A stretch of DNA of 64,000 bases from Candidatus Brevifilum fermentans (GCA_945877125.1 CAMCQT010000006.1:1-64000), one strand, 5' to 3'; counted from the first letter of the stretch, positions 1 to 8,405 are shown. Translations and numbers: made by a program. The notes: generated by a model not told the origin, from the letters alone.

Positions 1-39
1 GACTAGCCGAATGTAAGAAGTCGCTACTACAAAAAAATT

Positions 40-129
40 GGGGAGGTGCCAGAGTGGCTGAATGGGCTCGCCTGCTAAGTGAGTGCTGGGTTAAACCAGT
101 CGCGGGTTCGAATCCCGCCCTCCCCGCCA
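40..129 (+). tRNA. tRNA-Ser (GCU)
   Basis: Full cloverleaf with a long variable arm. The acceptor arms 40-46 and 119-125 pair, G126 is the discriminator and CCA (127-129) is encoded. The anticodon arm has the loop CTGCTAA, giving anticodon GCU, and the T arm carries GGTTCGAAT. It is followed at once by a terminator-like hairpin. It marks the left edge of an accessory region, and tRNA-Ser genes are frequent integration sites, but I did not find a second copy of its 3' end in the window. Confidence 0.95.
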
Positions 130-130
130 C

Positions 131-164
131 AAGAAAAACGCGTCCGCAAGGGCGCGTTTTTCTT
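131..164 (+). terminator. Rho-independent terminator of tRNA-Ser
   Basis: Twelve-base arms (131-142 and 153-164) form a perfect stem, with a GC core flanked by A and T runs. It sits directly downstream of the tRNA and could work in both directions. Confidence 0.85.
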
Positions 165-227
165 GTCAGTCAAAAGAGGTCGTATAATAAGCGGACGGTA
201 GTGGGGATAACCCCACCAAAAATAAGC

Positions 228-389
228 ATGAAGCCTTCCAAGAAGCCCACCTCTTCTACGAATAAAAATATCTCCATTGACGGGGATGTTGTGGACAGTG
301 TTGTCATTGTGGGAAATAAAAACACCGTCAATCAAACCATCATCCAAAAATTCTTCAACATCTTCAAAAGTGACTCGGTAATATCTTAA
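228..389 (+). pseudogene. Small relic ORF with a GN-N-type beta motif
   Basis: A 53-codon ORF: a Lys/Ser-rich start, then a stretch reading ISIDGDVVDSVVIVGNKNTV. Short beta motifs of the form I-x-G-x-V-x-x-S-x-x-x-x-G-N-x-N are known from the N-terminal linkers of bacterial NTPases of the STAND/NACHT type, where they follow a signalling domain. Here the reading frame stops (TAA at 387-389) exactly where the first palindromic repeat begins. It is inferred to be the amputated front of a larger defence-type protein. It could also be a free-standing small protein; no convincing ribosome binding site was seen. Confidence 0.35.
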
Positions 390-474
390 CCATGATTAGA
401 AGGATTAGAGGATGACCATGATTGGGCGTCTTATACATCAGGGCAATCAAGCAAATCAAGTAAATCATGGTCAA
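387..474. repeat. Palindromic repeat, copy 1 (GxxExxY-associated)
   Basis: Opens with TTAACCATGATT and closes with AAATCATGGTCAAAGAC, so the ends are inverted copies. The interior has further CATGATTGGG / CAATCAAG half-repeats. Copies 2-4 lie at 880-974, 970-1073 and 1150-1236. Confidence 0.75.
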
Positions 475-491
475 AGACAGAAGGATTTAAT

Positions 492-884
492 ATGCAACAT
501 GAAGATTTGACCCGCCGCATCATTGCTGCCGCTATGAAAGTCCACTCCACGCTGGGCAACGGCTTTCAGGAAGTCATCTATCAGCGCGCCCTGGAAATTG
601 AATTTCCATATCACAACCTCGCCTTTGAGCGCGAAAAGGAAATGTCCATTCATTATCGTGGACAGGAGATCGGCACACGCAGGGTGGACTTCTTCGTTGA
701 AAACCTGATTATGGTTGAACTCAAAGCCGTCATCCAATTAGAGGACGCCCATCTCGCCCAAGCCATGAATTATCTCGAAGCGTATAAAATGGAGATCGGT
801 CTGTTAATCAATTTCGGTGCGAAGAGCTTGCAATTCAAGAGAGTTCACAATAACAAACTCCTTAACCATGATGAAAAGTCTTAA
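492..884 (+). CDS. GxxExxY family protein (PDDEXK_3 nuclease-like)
   Basis: A 130-residue protein. Near residue 22 it carries GNGFQEVIY, which fits the GxxExxY signature that names the family (Pfam PDDEXK_3). Further on, DFFVENLIMVELKAV supplies the Asp and the E-x-K of a PD-(D/E)xK nuclease-like core. The family's function is not established; a nucleic-acid-cleaving or structural role is inferred from the fold. The gene lies between palindromic repeats: copy 1 ends just before it, and its last codons and TAA stop (882-884) are repeat sequence (the LNHDEKS tail reads through CTTAACCATGATG). Length is normal for the family. The next gene downstream is the LRR-Roc-COR gene, separated by more repeats. 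Confidence 0.85.
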   Translation: MQHEDLTRRIIAAAMKVHSTLGNGFQEVIYQRALEIEFPYHNLAFEREKEMSIHYRGQEIGTRRVDFFVENLIMVELKAVIQLEDAHLAQAMNYLEAYKMEIGLLINFGAKSLQFKRVHNNKLLNHDEKS

Positions 885-974
885 CCATGATTACAAGGAT
901 TACAGGATTACCTTGATTGGGAGTCTTGCCAATCAAGGTAAATCCATCATGGTAGTCAATCAAAAGTTTTAACC
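880..974. repeat. Palindromic repeat, copy 2
   Basis: Starts in the stop codon of the GxxExxY gene with CTTAACCATGATT; contains internal inverted halves CCTTGATT / AATCAAGG. Confidence 0.7.
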
Positions 975-1073
975 TTGATTGAGAGGGTTGCAGGATGACC
1001 ATGATTAGAAATCCTGTAAATCACGACAATCCATCATGGTAATCCTTCAATCAAGTAAATCAAGGTTAAGACA
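970..1073. repeat. Palindromic repeat, copy 3
   Basis: Begins AACCTTGATTGAG and closes with TAAATCAAGGTTAAGACA, an inverted copy of its own start; the middle repeats the ATCATGG motif of the other copies. The stretch 1074-1149 after it holds no recognisable feature. Confidence 0.7.
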
Positions 1074-1149
1074 AATGTACGTGGAACCCCCAACCTCAAA
1101 GGGAAACTAAAAATGATTCATCCAAACTCTTGTCAAAAACGCAACAGTA

Positions 1150-1236
1150 CCATGATTGAAGGATTACACGATGACCCTGATTGGGCTCGCATAAATCATG
1201 GCAATCCTTCAATCAAGAAAATCACGGTTAAGACAA
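1150..1236. repeat. Palindromic repeat, copy 4, abutting the Roco start
   Basis: Begins ACCATGATTGAAGG and ends AAAATCACGGTTAAGACA. An in-frame ATG at 1198 lies inside it, but the first 17 codons from there would be pure repeat, so the next gene is started at 1249. Confidence 0.7.
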
Positions 1237-1248
1237 AAGGCGGTAACC

Positions 1249-4200
1249 ATGGCGCGTGACGAAGTATATTACAAAGCAGAAAAGAAAGTCGAAGAAGCGC
1301 GACGCTTAGGCGCAACGGAACTTAATCTCAGCAGAATTTGTATCGTTGATCAAACAAAATCGATGGAAGAAACGCTGTATTTGCCATTGGATGACTTCTT
1401 TATATATCTCACTGAATTGCCTGAGTCGCTAGAAAATTTTGTGCAGTTGCGGTCGCTTAACATTTCCAGTAATCAATTGACAGCACTGCCAGAGTTGCTA
1501 GCGCAACTTACACAGTTACAGGCATTAGACCTCTCCAATAATCAACTGATAACACTACCAGATTCTCTAGCTCAACTTACACAATTGCAATCGCTGAATC
1601 TCTCTAAAAACCGTCTGACAGCATTGCCAGAGTCGCTCGGCAATCTCACGCAATTGAAGACGCTGAATCTATCCAACAACCAATTGACGGTTCTGTCAGA
1701 GTCGCTCGGCAGTCTCACGCAGTTGGACTCGCTGAATCTATCCAACAACCAATTGACGGTACTTCCTGAATCGCTCGGCAATCTCGCGCAGTTGGCCTCG
1801 CTGGATTTATCCAACAACAAACTCACCGATATTCCCTCCTCTCTTGCCCAACTTGAGAACTTGAAGAAACTTGAACTTGACAACAATCCCCTCAACCCCG
1901 AACTCGCCGAAGCTTACAAACAAGGCCTTGATGCAGTCAAAGCCTACCTGCGCGCCAAAGCCGAAGCGCAAATCATCCTTAACGAAGCCAAACTTATCAT
2001 CATCGGCGAAGGTGAAGTGGGAAAAACTTGCTTGACGGACGCTTTGCTTGATATCTCATGGGAAGAACACTCATCAACTCACGGTATTCAAATCAAACCT
2101 ATCAAACTTAAAGTTCCCGAGTCCCAAACCACCATCACCCTCAACGCCTGGGACTTCGGCGGGCAGCGGGTGTACCGCCCCACGCACCAGTTATTCTTCA
2201 GCGCGCCCGCCGTCTATCTCGTCGTCTGGAAACCGCGCGAAGGTTCGCAGGCAGGGCAGGTCAAGGAATGGATTCAACTCGTCAAGCGCCGCGAACCGAG
2301 CGCGAAGATTCTCGTCGTCGCCACGCATGGCGGACCGCAGCAGCGTCAGCCCGATATTGACCGTCAGGAACTGTGGGATTTGTTCGGCAAGGAAACCGTC
2401 GTTGACTTTTTCTTCGTCGAAAGCAAACCCGACGAGCACGGCAACCGCAAAGGCATTGACGAACTCAAACGCGCCATTGCCCAGGTCGCCGCGAGCCTGC
2501 CCGAAGTCGGTCGCTCTGTGCCGAAAAGTTTTGCCGATGTCCGTCAAACCCTGCAAGAGGTGGGCGCGCCGTATCTGCCTTTGCGCGAAGTCCTCGACAT
2601 CTGCCGCGCCCACAACATGGATGATGAAATCGCGCGGCTCTTCATCACCATCTCGCACCGCCTCGGTCATCTCACGCATTACGAAAACGACCCGACCCTG
2701 CGCGACATCGTCATCCTCCGTCCCGACTGGCTTGCCACCGCCATGAGTTACATCCTCGATGATGAAGCGACTCGCACAGCGCACGGCTTGGTGAAATTCT
2801 CGCGCCTCGCTCAATTATGGGATGACAAAAACCGCGCGGACGACTCACGCTATCCTGCGACTCTCCACCCGATCTTTCTCCGCCTGATGGAGCGCTTCGA
2901 TCTTTCCTACCGTGTGGCTGATCCTACAGCCCGTGGTAGGGGCGACCCAATGGGTCGCCCCTACGAAGACACGACCTCCCTCATCGGTCAACTCGTCCCC
3001 GATATCCGCCCGCAGAATATTTCCGACGCATGGAAAACCTCTCCCGCGTCTGGCGAAGTCCAGCAAACGCAAATCTGTCACATCGTGGACGCAAGCAACG
3101 GTCAATCTGCCAGCGCGGAAGGATTGTTCTACCAATTGATCGTCCGCCTGCATAAATACTCACTCGGTCGCGCCGATTACAACGCCAGCGTCCACTGGCA
3201 GCGCGGGCTGGTGCTGGAGGATGAATACAAAAGCCGCGCCTTTCTTGAACACGTGGGCAACGACGTTCGCATTACTGTCCGCTCGCCGTACCCCGAAGGA
3301 CTGCTTGGCATGTTGACCCGCGAAGTGAAATTCCTCGTCGAAAGTTTTTGGGAAGGCTTGCGCTGTGACGTGATGGTTCCGTGTATCAACCCATGCGGAA
3401 AGAACAATGCTGGAACTGGATTGTTTGAAGTTGAAAAACTGATGACCTTCAAAAGACAAGGAATGACGATGTTTCCTTGTATGATTTCTGGCTGTAATCA
3501 AGCACAAGATATTGACTCACTTCTTCGTAATGCCCCCGCCGCCGCGGTGCCTATCTCACTTGATTACTTGGAGAAAAAATTTGCAGAAGTTGTAAACAAG
3601 ATGAATTATCAAGGCGGAAAAATCATGGATCGCTTTGACCGTGTTGACGATCATGATCGGCGAATACTTAGCATGGCGGATAAAATCTACACCGACCTGC
3701 TGCAAGTTCTCAAAGACGAAGCAAAAGAAGGTCCACGCCTGTTCAGCCTTGTGCCTGTCAATCGTTCTGGCTTTAACCCCAAACAATGGACAAGCGAAAA
3801 ATTCAAGTTGATCTTATGGTGTGAACATGCCCGTAAACCATTGCCACTCATCAATGGCAAAGACAGTCAAAATGGAGTTTACGAAATAGAACGTACTCGC
3901 GAATGGTTCGTAAAGGCTGCTCCATTTCTGAAAATCATGACCCAAGCACTTAGCCTTGCTTTACCTATTGCGACCGCTGGCATAAAACTCGAAATTGACA
4001 AAGCCGCCTATGACTTTTTTGCAGACCAAATCACTTTCAGCAAAGAAATCATTGACGCCACCTTGAGTGTCAGTGACAAATCAGACCTTTGGAAAGATAC
4101 TGGCGACTCCGCCGAACTACCTCAAGGGTTTGGAATCCGCGCCGAAAACGCCACTCTCCGTGAACTTCACGCCTTCCTCAAAGAACGAGACCCTGGCTTC

Positions 4201-4275
4201 GGCGGTCTCGCCCGCGTGATGAACAAACGCCAGGAATTCCTCTGGGTGCACGAGAAGTTTGCGGGTGAGTATTAG
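1249..4275 (+). CDS. LRR-Roc-COR (Roco family) GTPase
   Basis: A 1,008-residue protein. Roughly residues 45-195 form about six or seven leucine-rich repeats of 23 residues (L-x-x-L-x-L-S-x-N-x-L-x-x-L-P). Next comes a Ras-like Roc domain with P-loop GEGEVGKT, switch motif WDFGGQ and a TH-type base motif (VVATHGG), then a COR region beginning near SVPKSFADV. The C-terminal third is charged and unassigned. Roco proteins are nucleotide-regulated, dimerising signalling GTPases; in bacteria their partners are mostly unknown and some lie in defence-type loci. ATG 1249 is chosen because the upstream in-frame ATG is inside a repeat. A 29-bp perfect palindrome (2936-2964) is inserted in frame in the COR region. 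The HEAT-like gene follows 21 bp later. Confidence 0.9.
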   Translation: MARDEVYYKAEKKVEEARRLGATELNLSRICIVDQTKSMEETLYLPLDDFFIYLTELPESLENFVQLRSLNISSNQLTALPELLAQLTQLQALDLSNNQLITLPDSLAQLTQLQSLNLSKNRLTALPESLGNLTQLKTLNLSNNQLTVLSESLGSLTQLDSLNLSNNQLTVLPESLGNLAQLASLDLSNNKLTDIPSSLAQLENLKKLELDNNPLNPELAEAYKQGLDAVKAYLRAKAEAQIILNEAKLIIIGEGEVGKTCLTDALLDISWEEHSSTHGIQIKPIKLKVPESQTTITLNAWDFGGQRVYRPTHQLFFSAPAVYLVVWKPREGSQAGQVKEWIQLVKRREPSAKILVVATHGGPQQRQPDIDRQELWDLFGKETVVDFFFVESKPDEHGNRKGIDELKRAIAQVAASLPEVGRSVPKSFADVRQTLQEVGAPYLPLREVLDICRAHNMDDEIARLFITISHRLGHLTHYENDPTLRDIVILRPDWLATAMSYILDDEATRTAHGLVKFSRLAQLWDDKNRADDSRYPATLHPIFLRLMERFDLSYRVADPTARGRGDPMGRPYEDTTSLIGQLVPDIRPQNISDAWKTSPASGEVQQTQICHIVDASNGQSASAEGLFYQLIVRLHKYSLGRADYNASVHWQRGLVLEDEYKSRAFLEHVGNDVRITVRSPYPEGLLGMLTREVKFLVESFWEGLRCDVMVPCINPCGKNNAGTGLFEVEKLMTFKRQGMTMFPCMISGCNQAQDIDSLLRNAPAAAVPISLDYLEKKFAEVVNKMNYQGGKIMDRFDRVDDHDRRILSMADKIYTDLLQVLKDEAKEGPRLFSLVPVNRSGFNPKQWTSEKFKLILWCEHARKPLPLINGKDSQNGVYEIERTREWFVKAAPFLKIMTQALSLALPIATAGIKLEIDKAAYDFFADQITFSKEIIDATLSVSDKSDLWKDTGDSAELPQGFGIRAENATLRELHAFLKERDPGFGGLARVMNKRQEFLWVHEKFAGEY
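2936..2964. repeat. 29-bp palindrome inside the Roco coding sequence
   Basis: Thirteen-base perfect inverted arms, GTAGGGGCGACCC and GGGTCGCCCCTAC, around a 3-base loop. It keeps the reading frame and encodes a short Gly/Arg/Pro-rich insert (RGRGDPMGRPY). It looks like an intergenic palindrome family that has landed in a gene. Confidence 0.85.
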
Positions 4276-4296
4276 TCCCTCCCTTGGAGAAAATTG

Positions 4297-5127
4297 ATGA
4301 CCGAGCATACCTACACCGAACCTGTTTCCAAACTGCTGACATTGGGAAGACCCGACAATCGAGGGTGGCGTGATTATCTGAAAATGGGATTTACCTACGC
4401 AGATATTCCCGAATTGATCCGCTTGGTTGAGGACAAAGATCTACGTTGGATGGAAAAGCCCGATGGCATTTCAGAAGATGAAGACCTGACCGAATGGTAT
4501 GGTCAAATCCACGCCTGGCGCGCGCTGGCTCAACTCAAAGCCGAAGAGGCGATTCCCGCCTTGTTGAGTATTCTCCATGAGATAGACGAGTATGGTGATG
4601 ATTGGTATGGGGAAGAATCATTTGAAGTCTTTCCAATGATCGGTCCCGTTGCGATTCGTCCGCTGGCAGATTATCTCGCCGACACACGACATGGAACCTG
4701 GGCGCGTGTTGCAGCTAGCGCATCTCTGCAAAAGATGGTGGAGGCATATCCTGAAACAAAAGAGGAATGTACCGCTGCCATTGTCGTTGCGTTAAAGGGT
4801 TACAAAGAAAATGACGAGTCTCTCAACGGTTGCATGATTTCGGATCTGGTTCAAATGAACGCCGCGCTCGAGCACATTGGCTTGATAGAAGAAGCTTTTA
4901 AGTCAGGCAATGTTGATGAAGCAGTTGATGGCGACTTTGAAGATATTCAAATCAGGTTGGGATTAATAGAAAAACGTACAAAACCTCATCTGCGTCCCTT
5001 GTGGTTTGACGAATCCAACCGTATTTTCACTGATAGTAATATGCCAAAAGTAAAAGCATCGAATAAAAAAGAAAAGAACAAGCACAAACAGGAAAAGAAG
5101 TCGCGCAAGAGGAATCGAAAAAAATAA
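4297..5127 (+). CDS. HEAT-like repeat protein with Lys-rich tail
   Basis: A 276-residue soluble protein. The ATG at 4297 follows TTGGAGAAAA, a good ribosome binding site; a TTG three bases upstream is less likely. Residues about 20-200 are alpha-helical, with helix pairs typical of HEAT-like folds (WRALAQLKAEEAIPALLSIL; IRPLADYLAD), resembling proteins annotated DUF1186-like. The last 30 residues are almost all Lys, Asn, Glu and Arg, possibly a nucleic-acid or membrane contact tail. It lies 21 bp after the Roco gene, so the two are probably co-transcribed. The function is unknown. Confidence 0.7.
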   Translation: MTEHTYTEPVSKLLTLGRPDNRGWRDYLKMGFTYADIPELIRLVEDKDLRWMEKPDGISEDEDLTEWYGQIHAWRALAQLKAEEAIPALLSILHEIDEYGDDWYGEESFEVFPMIGPVAIRPLADYLADTRHGTWARVAASASLQKMVEAYPETKEECTAAIVVALKGYKENDESLNGCMISDLVQMNAALEHIGLIEEAFKSGNVDEAVDGDFEDIQIRLGLIEKRTKPHLRPLWFDESNRIFTDSNMPKVKASNKKEKNKHKQEKKSRKRNRKK

Positions 5128-5465
5128 CAAACGTAAAATTACTGCATGGCGCGAGTGAAATAAAAAATATGGAGAATAAAGTTGGATTGCAGCTTTCGTT
5201 TTTCAGCGTTTGCTGAAAGTATTCCAAATGATGAAAACTGAGTAATTCACTTCTCCGATGTGATGCCTTCGAACGTGTGTAAAGCCCTCTATCCCACCTG
5301 TGCCGAGATTTATTGGCAACAAATTATATGCTCGCGCAACCCTTCTTGCGTAGCATAATTTCCCCAAAAACACCTCGAAAAGGGCTGATAACGCTAAGCC
5401 AGTTCTGTACGAGATACGATCCCTAAAAGTATTCCACGTTTCAGCATATACAAAGAATAAAAATC
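5128..5465. other. Intergenic region, no feature recognised
   Basis: 338 bp without a convincing ORF, RNA or strong repeat; AT-rich, with a weak hairpin near 5200-5222 (TTTCAGCGTTTGCTGAAAG). Confidence 0.5.
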
Positions 5466-5996
5466 ATGATGTATGTAATCAGAAAAAAAACCGCCTTCCT
5501 TATCGGGATTACCATCGTGATCCTTGCTGCTTGCACGCCCTCCCGCTCAACAGAAGCGACGGCAACAGTCACTGCCACAGGAACCCCTCTTCCACCTCCT
5601 CAGGCAGTTGACCTTGGAACGCTTGGCAAAGGCGCAGTCAGCGATGCTGCCTGGTCGCCAGATGGAAATTTGTTGGCTGTAAGAAGTTTGACCGGCATTC
5701 ACTTCCACAATACACAGACCTGGGAGGTTGTCAAAACGATCCCTGATAGCGAACTCAAAGATAGGTCGCTTGGCTATTTTGCTTTTTCCCCTGATGGAAA
5801 GTATTTGGTTTTTATTGCCTGGGGCTGGAATACCCCAGGCGCTTTCTGGCGCTATGATTTGCAGAGCGGAGAATTTGCTCTCTGGCTTGAAGGTGAAGGC
5901 TTCAACTTTTCATCTGCCCCGATCTTTTCGCCAGACCGGAAATCTTTTGCGATTCTTAATGATGCTTGTGAAGATACTGGAACTGGCGAAAAGAAA
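5466..5996 (+). pseudogene. Truncated WD40-like lipoprotein
   Basis: The start encodes a lipoprotein signal peptide (IVILAACTPS lipobox, Cys at about residue 23), a Thr-rich linker, and then beta-propeller-like segments with the SPDG motif (AAWSPDG, FAFSPDG, IFSPD) typical of WD40/TolB-like repeats. The homologous part stops at about 5996, where the sequence turns into the reverse complement of a PBP gene; the ORF runs on only to 6023 in foreign sequence. Only about three blades remain, so a complete propeller cannot form. Inferred to be the broken 5' half of an extracellular sensor-type lipoprotein. Confidence 0.7.
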
Positions 5997-6561
5997 TCTG
6001 CGTGCGATCGAATTGCGCGGTAATCTGCGCCGCAAGAATCCGCTCGCGAACGGCGCGGCGGGTGGACGGTTCTTCGTTGTAAAGAATCAACTCGCTGACC
6101 AGTTTTTGCGCGATGGTCGGATGTGATTCAGGATCGTTGAAGCCTTGAATCGAATATCCCGAGTGCGACCAAAAACGCGGGTCGGCAACGGCAACGACAG
6201 ACTCAATTAAATTGGCGGGAATATGTTGCGGGTTTTGTTCGTTGATGGGGATGTAGCGGCGCGGTGTATCGGTCGGCGAAAAAGTAAAAAGCAACTGCAA
6301 CCCCGTGCGATCATAAACGTGTGTAGGCTCAAGCAAAAGTCCATTCGGCGGATTGAGCAAGCGCGGCAGAATTTCCACCGAGGGCAGGTCGCGGGTCACA
6401 TCGGCATACGCAAACGCGCCAAGAAGAATTAACGCCGCAAGCACGATGGAAAAGACCATGCCCACACTGAGCAGCGCACCGCGCGCACGATTAGAAGATG
6501 TGCGCTGTTTTGCAAGTCGCCGTTCACGACGCGAGCGGAGGATGGGGAGATATTTTTGCAT
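5996..6561 (-). pseudogene. Truncated copy of the PBP1A-like gene at 58415
   Basis: These 566 bp match 58415-58980 end to end without indels. The encoded 188 residues differ from the full-length protein at about 13 positions. The copy holds the N-terminal basic segment, the TM helix (about 31-52) and the first half of the transglycosylase domain, then breaks at AQFDRTQI and continues for 13 unrelated codons. The transpeptidase domain is absent. Even the upstream TAAAATAG is shared. Both it and the lipoprotein gene facing it are cut at the same point, which marks a rearrangement junction. Confidence 0.9.
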
Positions 6562-6645
6562 ACTCTATTTTAACCACAGACCATAGACCGTATACCGTAG
6601 ACGGTGAACAATGGTCTTGTCGCATCGTCTATAGGATGTCAGGAC

Positions 6646-6996
6646 TCAATTATTCTCACTATCAAAGTTGCTTATTATCATTAGAAATCTCTCAAACAAT
6701 GGCTTAAAACCAGAAAAGTCAATATCTATAAAATTAGGATGTTCATTAATGAGATAATCCGCAAAATCATTTTTTGAGAGCGCAATATTTTTGTCTGATT
6801 TACCGTAAACTAAATTGTCAATAATTTTTATTTCTCTGTGTGATAAGCTATTGAAATCCTTACAATTTAAATCTTCCTCAACATGCCTTCCAGAAACAGG
6901 GCTAAATTCTCTATTTAGAAACAGACGCCGATCATTTTCGTCGTACCGCATAATATCATTGTCTCTATAGAGAAACTCCACACAAACTTCGTTCAT
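6646..6996 (-). CDS. C-terminal part of the retron RT-TOPRIM protein, out of frame
   Basis: A 116-residue ORF whose ATG overlaps the RT stop by four bases (ATGA). Read one frame back, the sequence just before its ATG gives NPIPKHREDM, running straight into NEVCVEFLYRDNDI. Together with YDENDRRLFL and KNIALSKNDFADYL this looks like the usual end of the TOPRIM-like domain begun at the RT C-terminus. So it is most likely the downstream half of one original gene split by a single-base indel. It may still be made separately by translational coupling, or by -1 frameshifting, though I see no canonical slippery heptamer. Confidence 0.65.
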   Translation of the reverse strand: MNEVCVEFLYRDNDIMRYDENDRRLFLNREFSPVSGRHVEEDLNCKDFNSLSHREIKIIDNLVYGKSDKNIALSKNDFADYLINEHPNFIDIDFSGFKPLFERFLMIISNFDSENN

Positions 6997-8405
6997 ATCT
7001 TCTCTATGTTTTGGGATTGGGTTACCAGAGAATAAACATTGTTGTTCCAGGGTATGAAATCGTCATTCGCCTTTAAATCTTTAATAACTTTTGCATTATC
7101 ACGGTCAAACATAAAAATATGAGGACGATTATGCGGCTCTGGCTGGGTTTCAATAGCCTTCATTTTTTGTAGCAACAAAGTATCGCCTTCGTCATTATCT
7201 CCTTGCGGAAAATCAAACTCCAGATTTGGAAATAACCCTTGAGATTTAAAGTATCTCAAAGCAGCCATAAGATGCTTTCTGTCTGTTTTCCCTTCTGTGT
7301 AGATGAAAGGCTTGGTTACAGGGTGAACTACAGTTAGGTTTTCAGTATATTCAATCTTCAGATACTCAGGGGATAAACGTAGAAACTCTCTTAACAAGCC
7401 AAGATAAACAGGATTGTTTTTACCTTTAACCATTCCAATAAACTGAATTTTGCCAAAGACAATCCTCTGAAAAGGTGGGTGATATGCTTTTGGATCAGAA
7501 TATTTATGTCCTGCGTGATTTTCAAAATAATTTTGAGCAGTTGATTCAAGTGTAAACGTTTTCCATGCATAGAGTATTGCTCGAATTTGCTTCACATAGC
7601 GTCTTTGAACATTGGGATATTTGTTTACAGTAAGCCCAGTTACTTCCTGTCTTTGTTGCTTACCTTGCAAGCGCGTTTTCTTTGGATTTACCTTAAATCC
7701 ATTGGATTCAATTACCAAAGATAACTCATTGCCAATTTCAGCCTGACCAATTTCAGACAAATGAGCAAGCGCAGACGGAAACTTTGAACGACTTGTCGAA
7801 AAAGTGATGTCATCAGCATAACGCGAATAAGTACATTGATGCTCTTTTGCAAGCTGTTGCAAATTTGCGTCTAGACGAGCACAAATCATATTCGAAATAA
7901 TTGGAGAAGTTGGAGCACCTTGTGGTAAAACGCCACCATGACAGCAGATTTGAGCCAAAATAGTAGCCACCTCATCATTTAGATGATAAGGATTCCCCAT
8001 AAACATGCCGCGAACACGACCAAAATGAATTGTGGGGAAATAATTCTCTAAATCAATATTCAATACATAGCGACGTTTTTTATGAATATGCGCGTTACTG
8101 ACAATGCCCCGCCCTGTGACAAAACCATGAGTAGATGGTTTAGGTTTGTACACTGTTTCTAAAACTTGTTTTAAGTTGCGTTGAATTACCTTGATTGGAG
8201 ACGCAGGTGCAGATATTTGACGAGTTCCCCCAGATTTTTTAGAAACGTTGAACACCTTATATTTTTTCTTGTCGGGCAGAACATAGAGATGAAAATTCAA
8301 TTGCTTGACTGTCACTCCAAGCAATTGAGAAATTTCATTTCGATCCTGTAATTTAAGAAATTCAGCCTGAAGTTCTTGCGATGATTTTGATAAGCCTTGA
8401 TGCAT
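6993..8405 (-). CDS. Retron-type reverse transcriptase with C-terminal TOPRIM-like domain (frameshifted)
   Basis: A 470-residue protein. It shows the retron hallmarks NAHIH (NAxxH, about 104-108) and EVTGL (VTG, about 255-257), plus the RT catalytic YADD (196-199), PQG-type motif QGAPTSP and the first Asp in NIDLENYFP. From about residue 362 a TOPRIM-like domain begins: YTEGKTD (Glu 371) and MFDRDN (Asp 434, Asp 436). The frame is lost at about residue 460 and closes with an unrelated tail. Retrons reverse-transcribe a neighbouring ncRNA into msDNA and act in phage defence by guarding an effector; here the fused nuclease-like domain would be the effector. The ncRNA lies just upstream (8425-8569). 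The retron type number is not assigned. Confidence 0.9.
   Translation of the reverse strand: MHQGLSKSSQELQAEFLKLQDRNEISQLLGVTVKQLNFHLYVLPDKKKYKVFNVSKKSGGTRQISAPASPIKVIQRNLKQVLETVYKPKPSTHGFVTGRGIVSNAHIHKKRRYVLNIDLENYFPTIHFGRVRGMFMGNPYHLNDEVATILAQICCHGGVLPQGAPTSPIISNMICARLDANLQQLAKEHQCTYSRYADDITFSTSRSKFPSALAHLSEIGQAEIGNELSLVIESNGFKVNPKKTRLQGKQQRQEVTGLTVNKYPNVQRRYVKQIRAILYAWKTFTLESTAQNYFENHAGHKYSDPKAYHPPFQRIVFGKIQFIGMVKGKNNPVYLGLLREFLRLSPEYLKIEYTENLTVVHPVTKPFIYTEGKTDRKHLMAALRYFKSQGLFPNLEFDFPQGDNDEGDTLLLQKMKAIETQPEPHNRPHIFMFDRDNAKVIKDLKANDDFIPWNNNVYSLVTQSQNIEKI

Noticed and set aside
40-129. Phage or ICE attachment site at tRNA-Ser
   Set aside because: No integrase gene and no second copy of the tRNA 3' end were found in the window.
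54-389. Long reading frame overlapping tRNA-Ser
   Set aside because: Its first third is the tRNA and terminator; only the part from 228 looks protein-like.
387-1236. Possible CRISPR array
   Set aside because: Repeats are palindromic, of unequal length, and not separated by regular unique spacers; no cas genes.
2048-2814. Overlapping ORFs on both strands within the Roco gene
   Set aside because: Shadows of the GC-richer Roc/COR coding region with no conserved motifs of their own.
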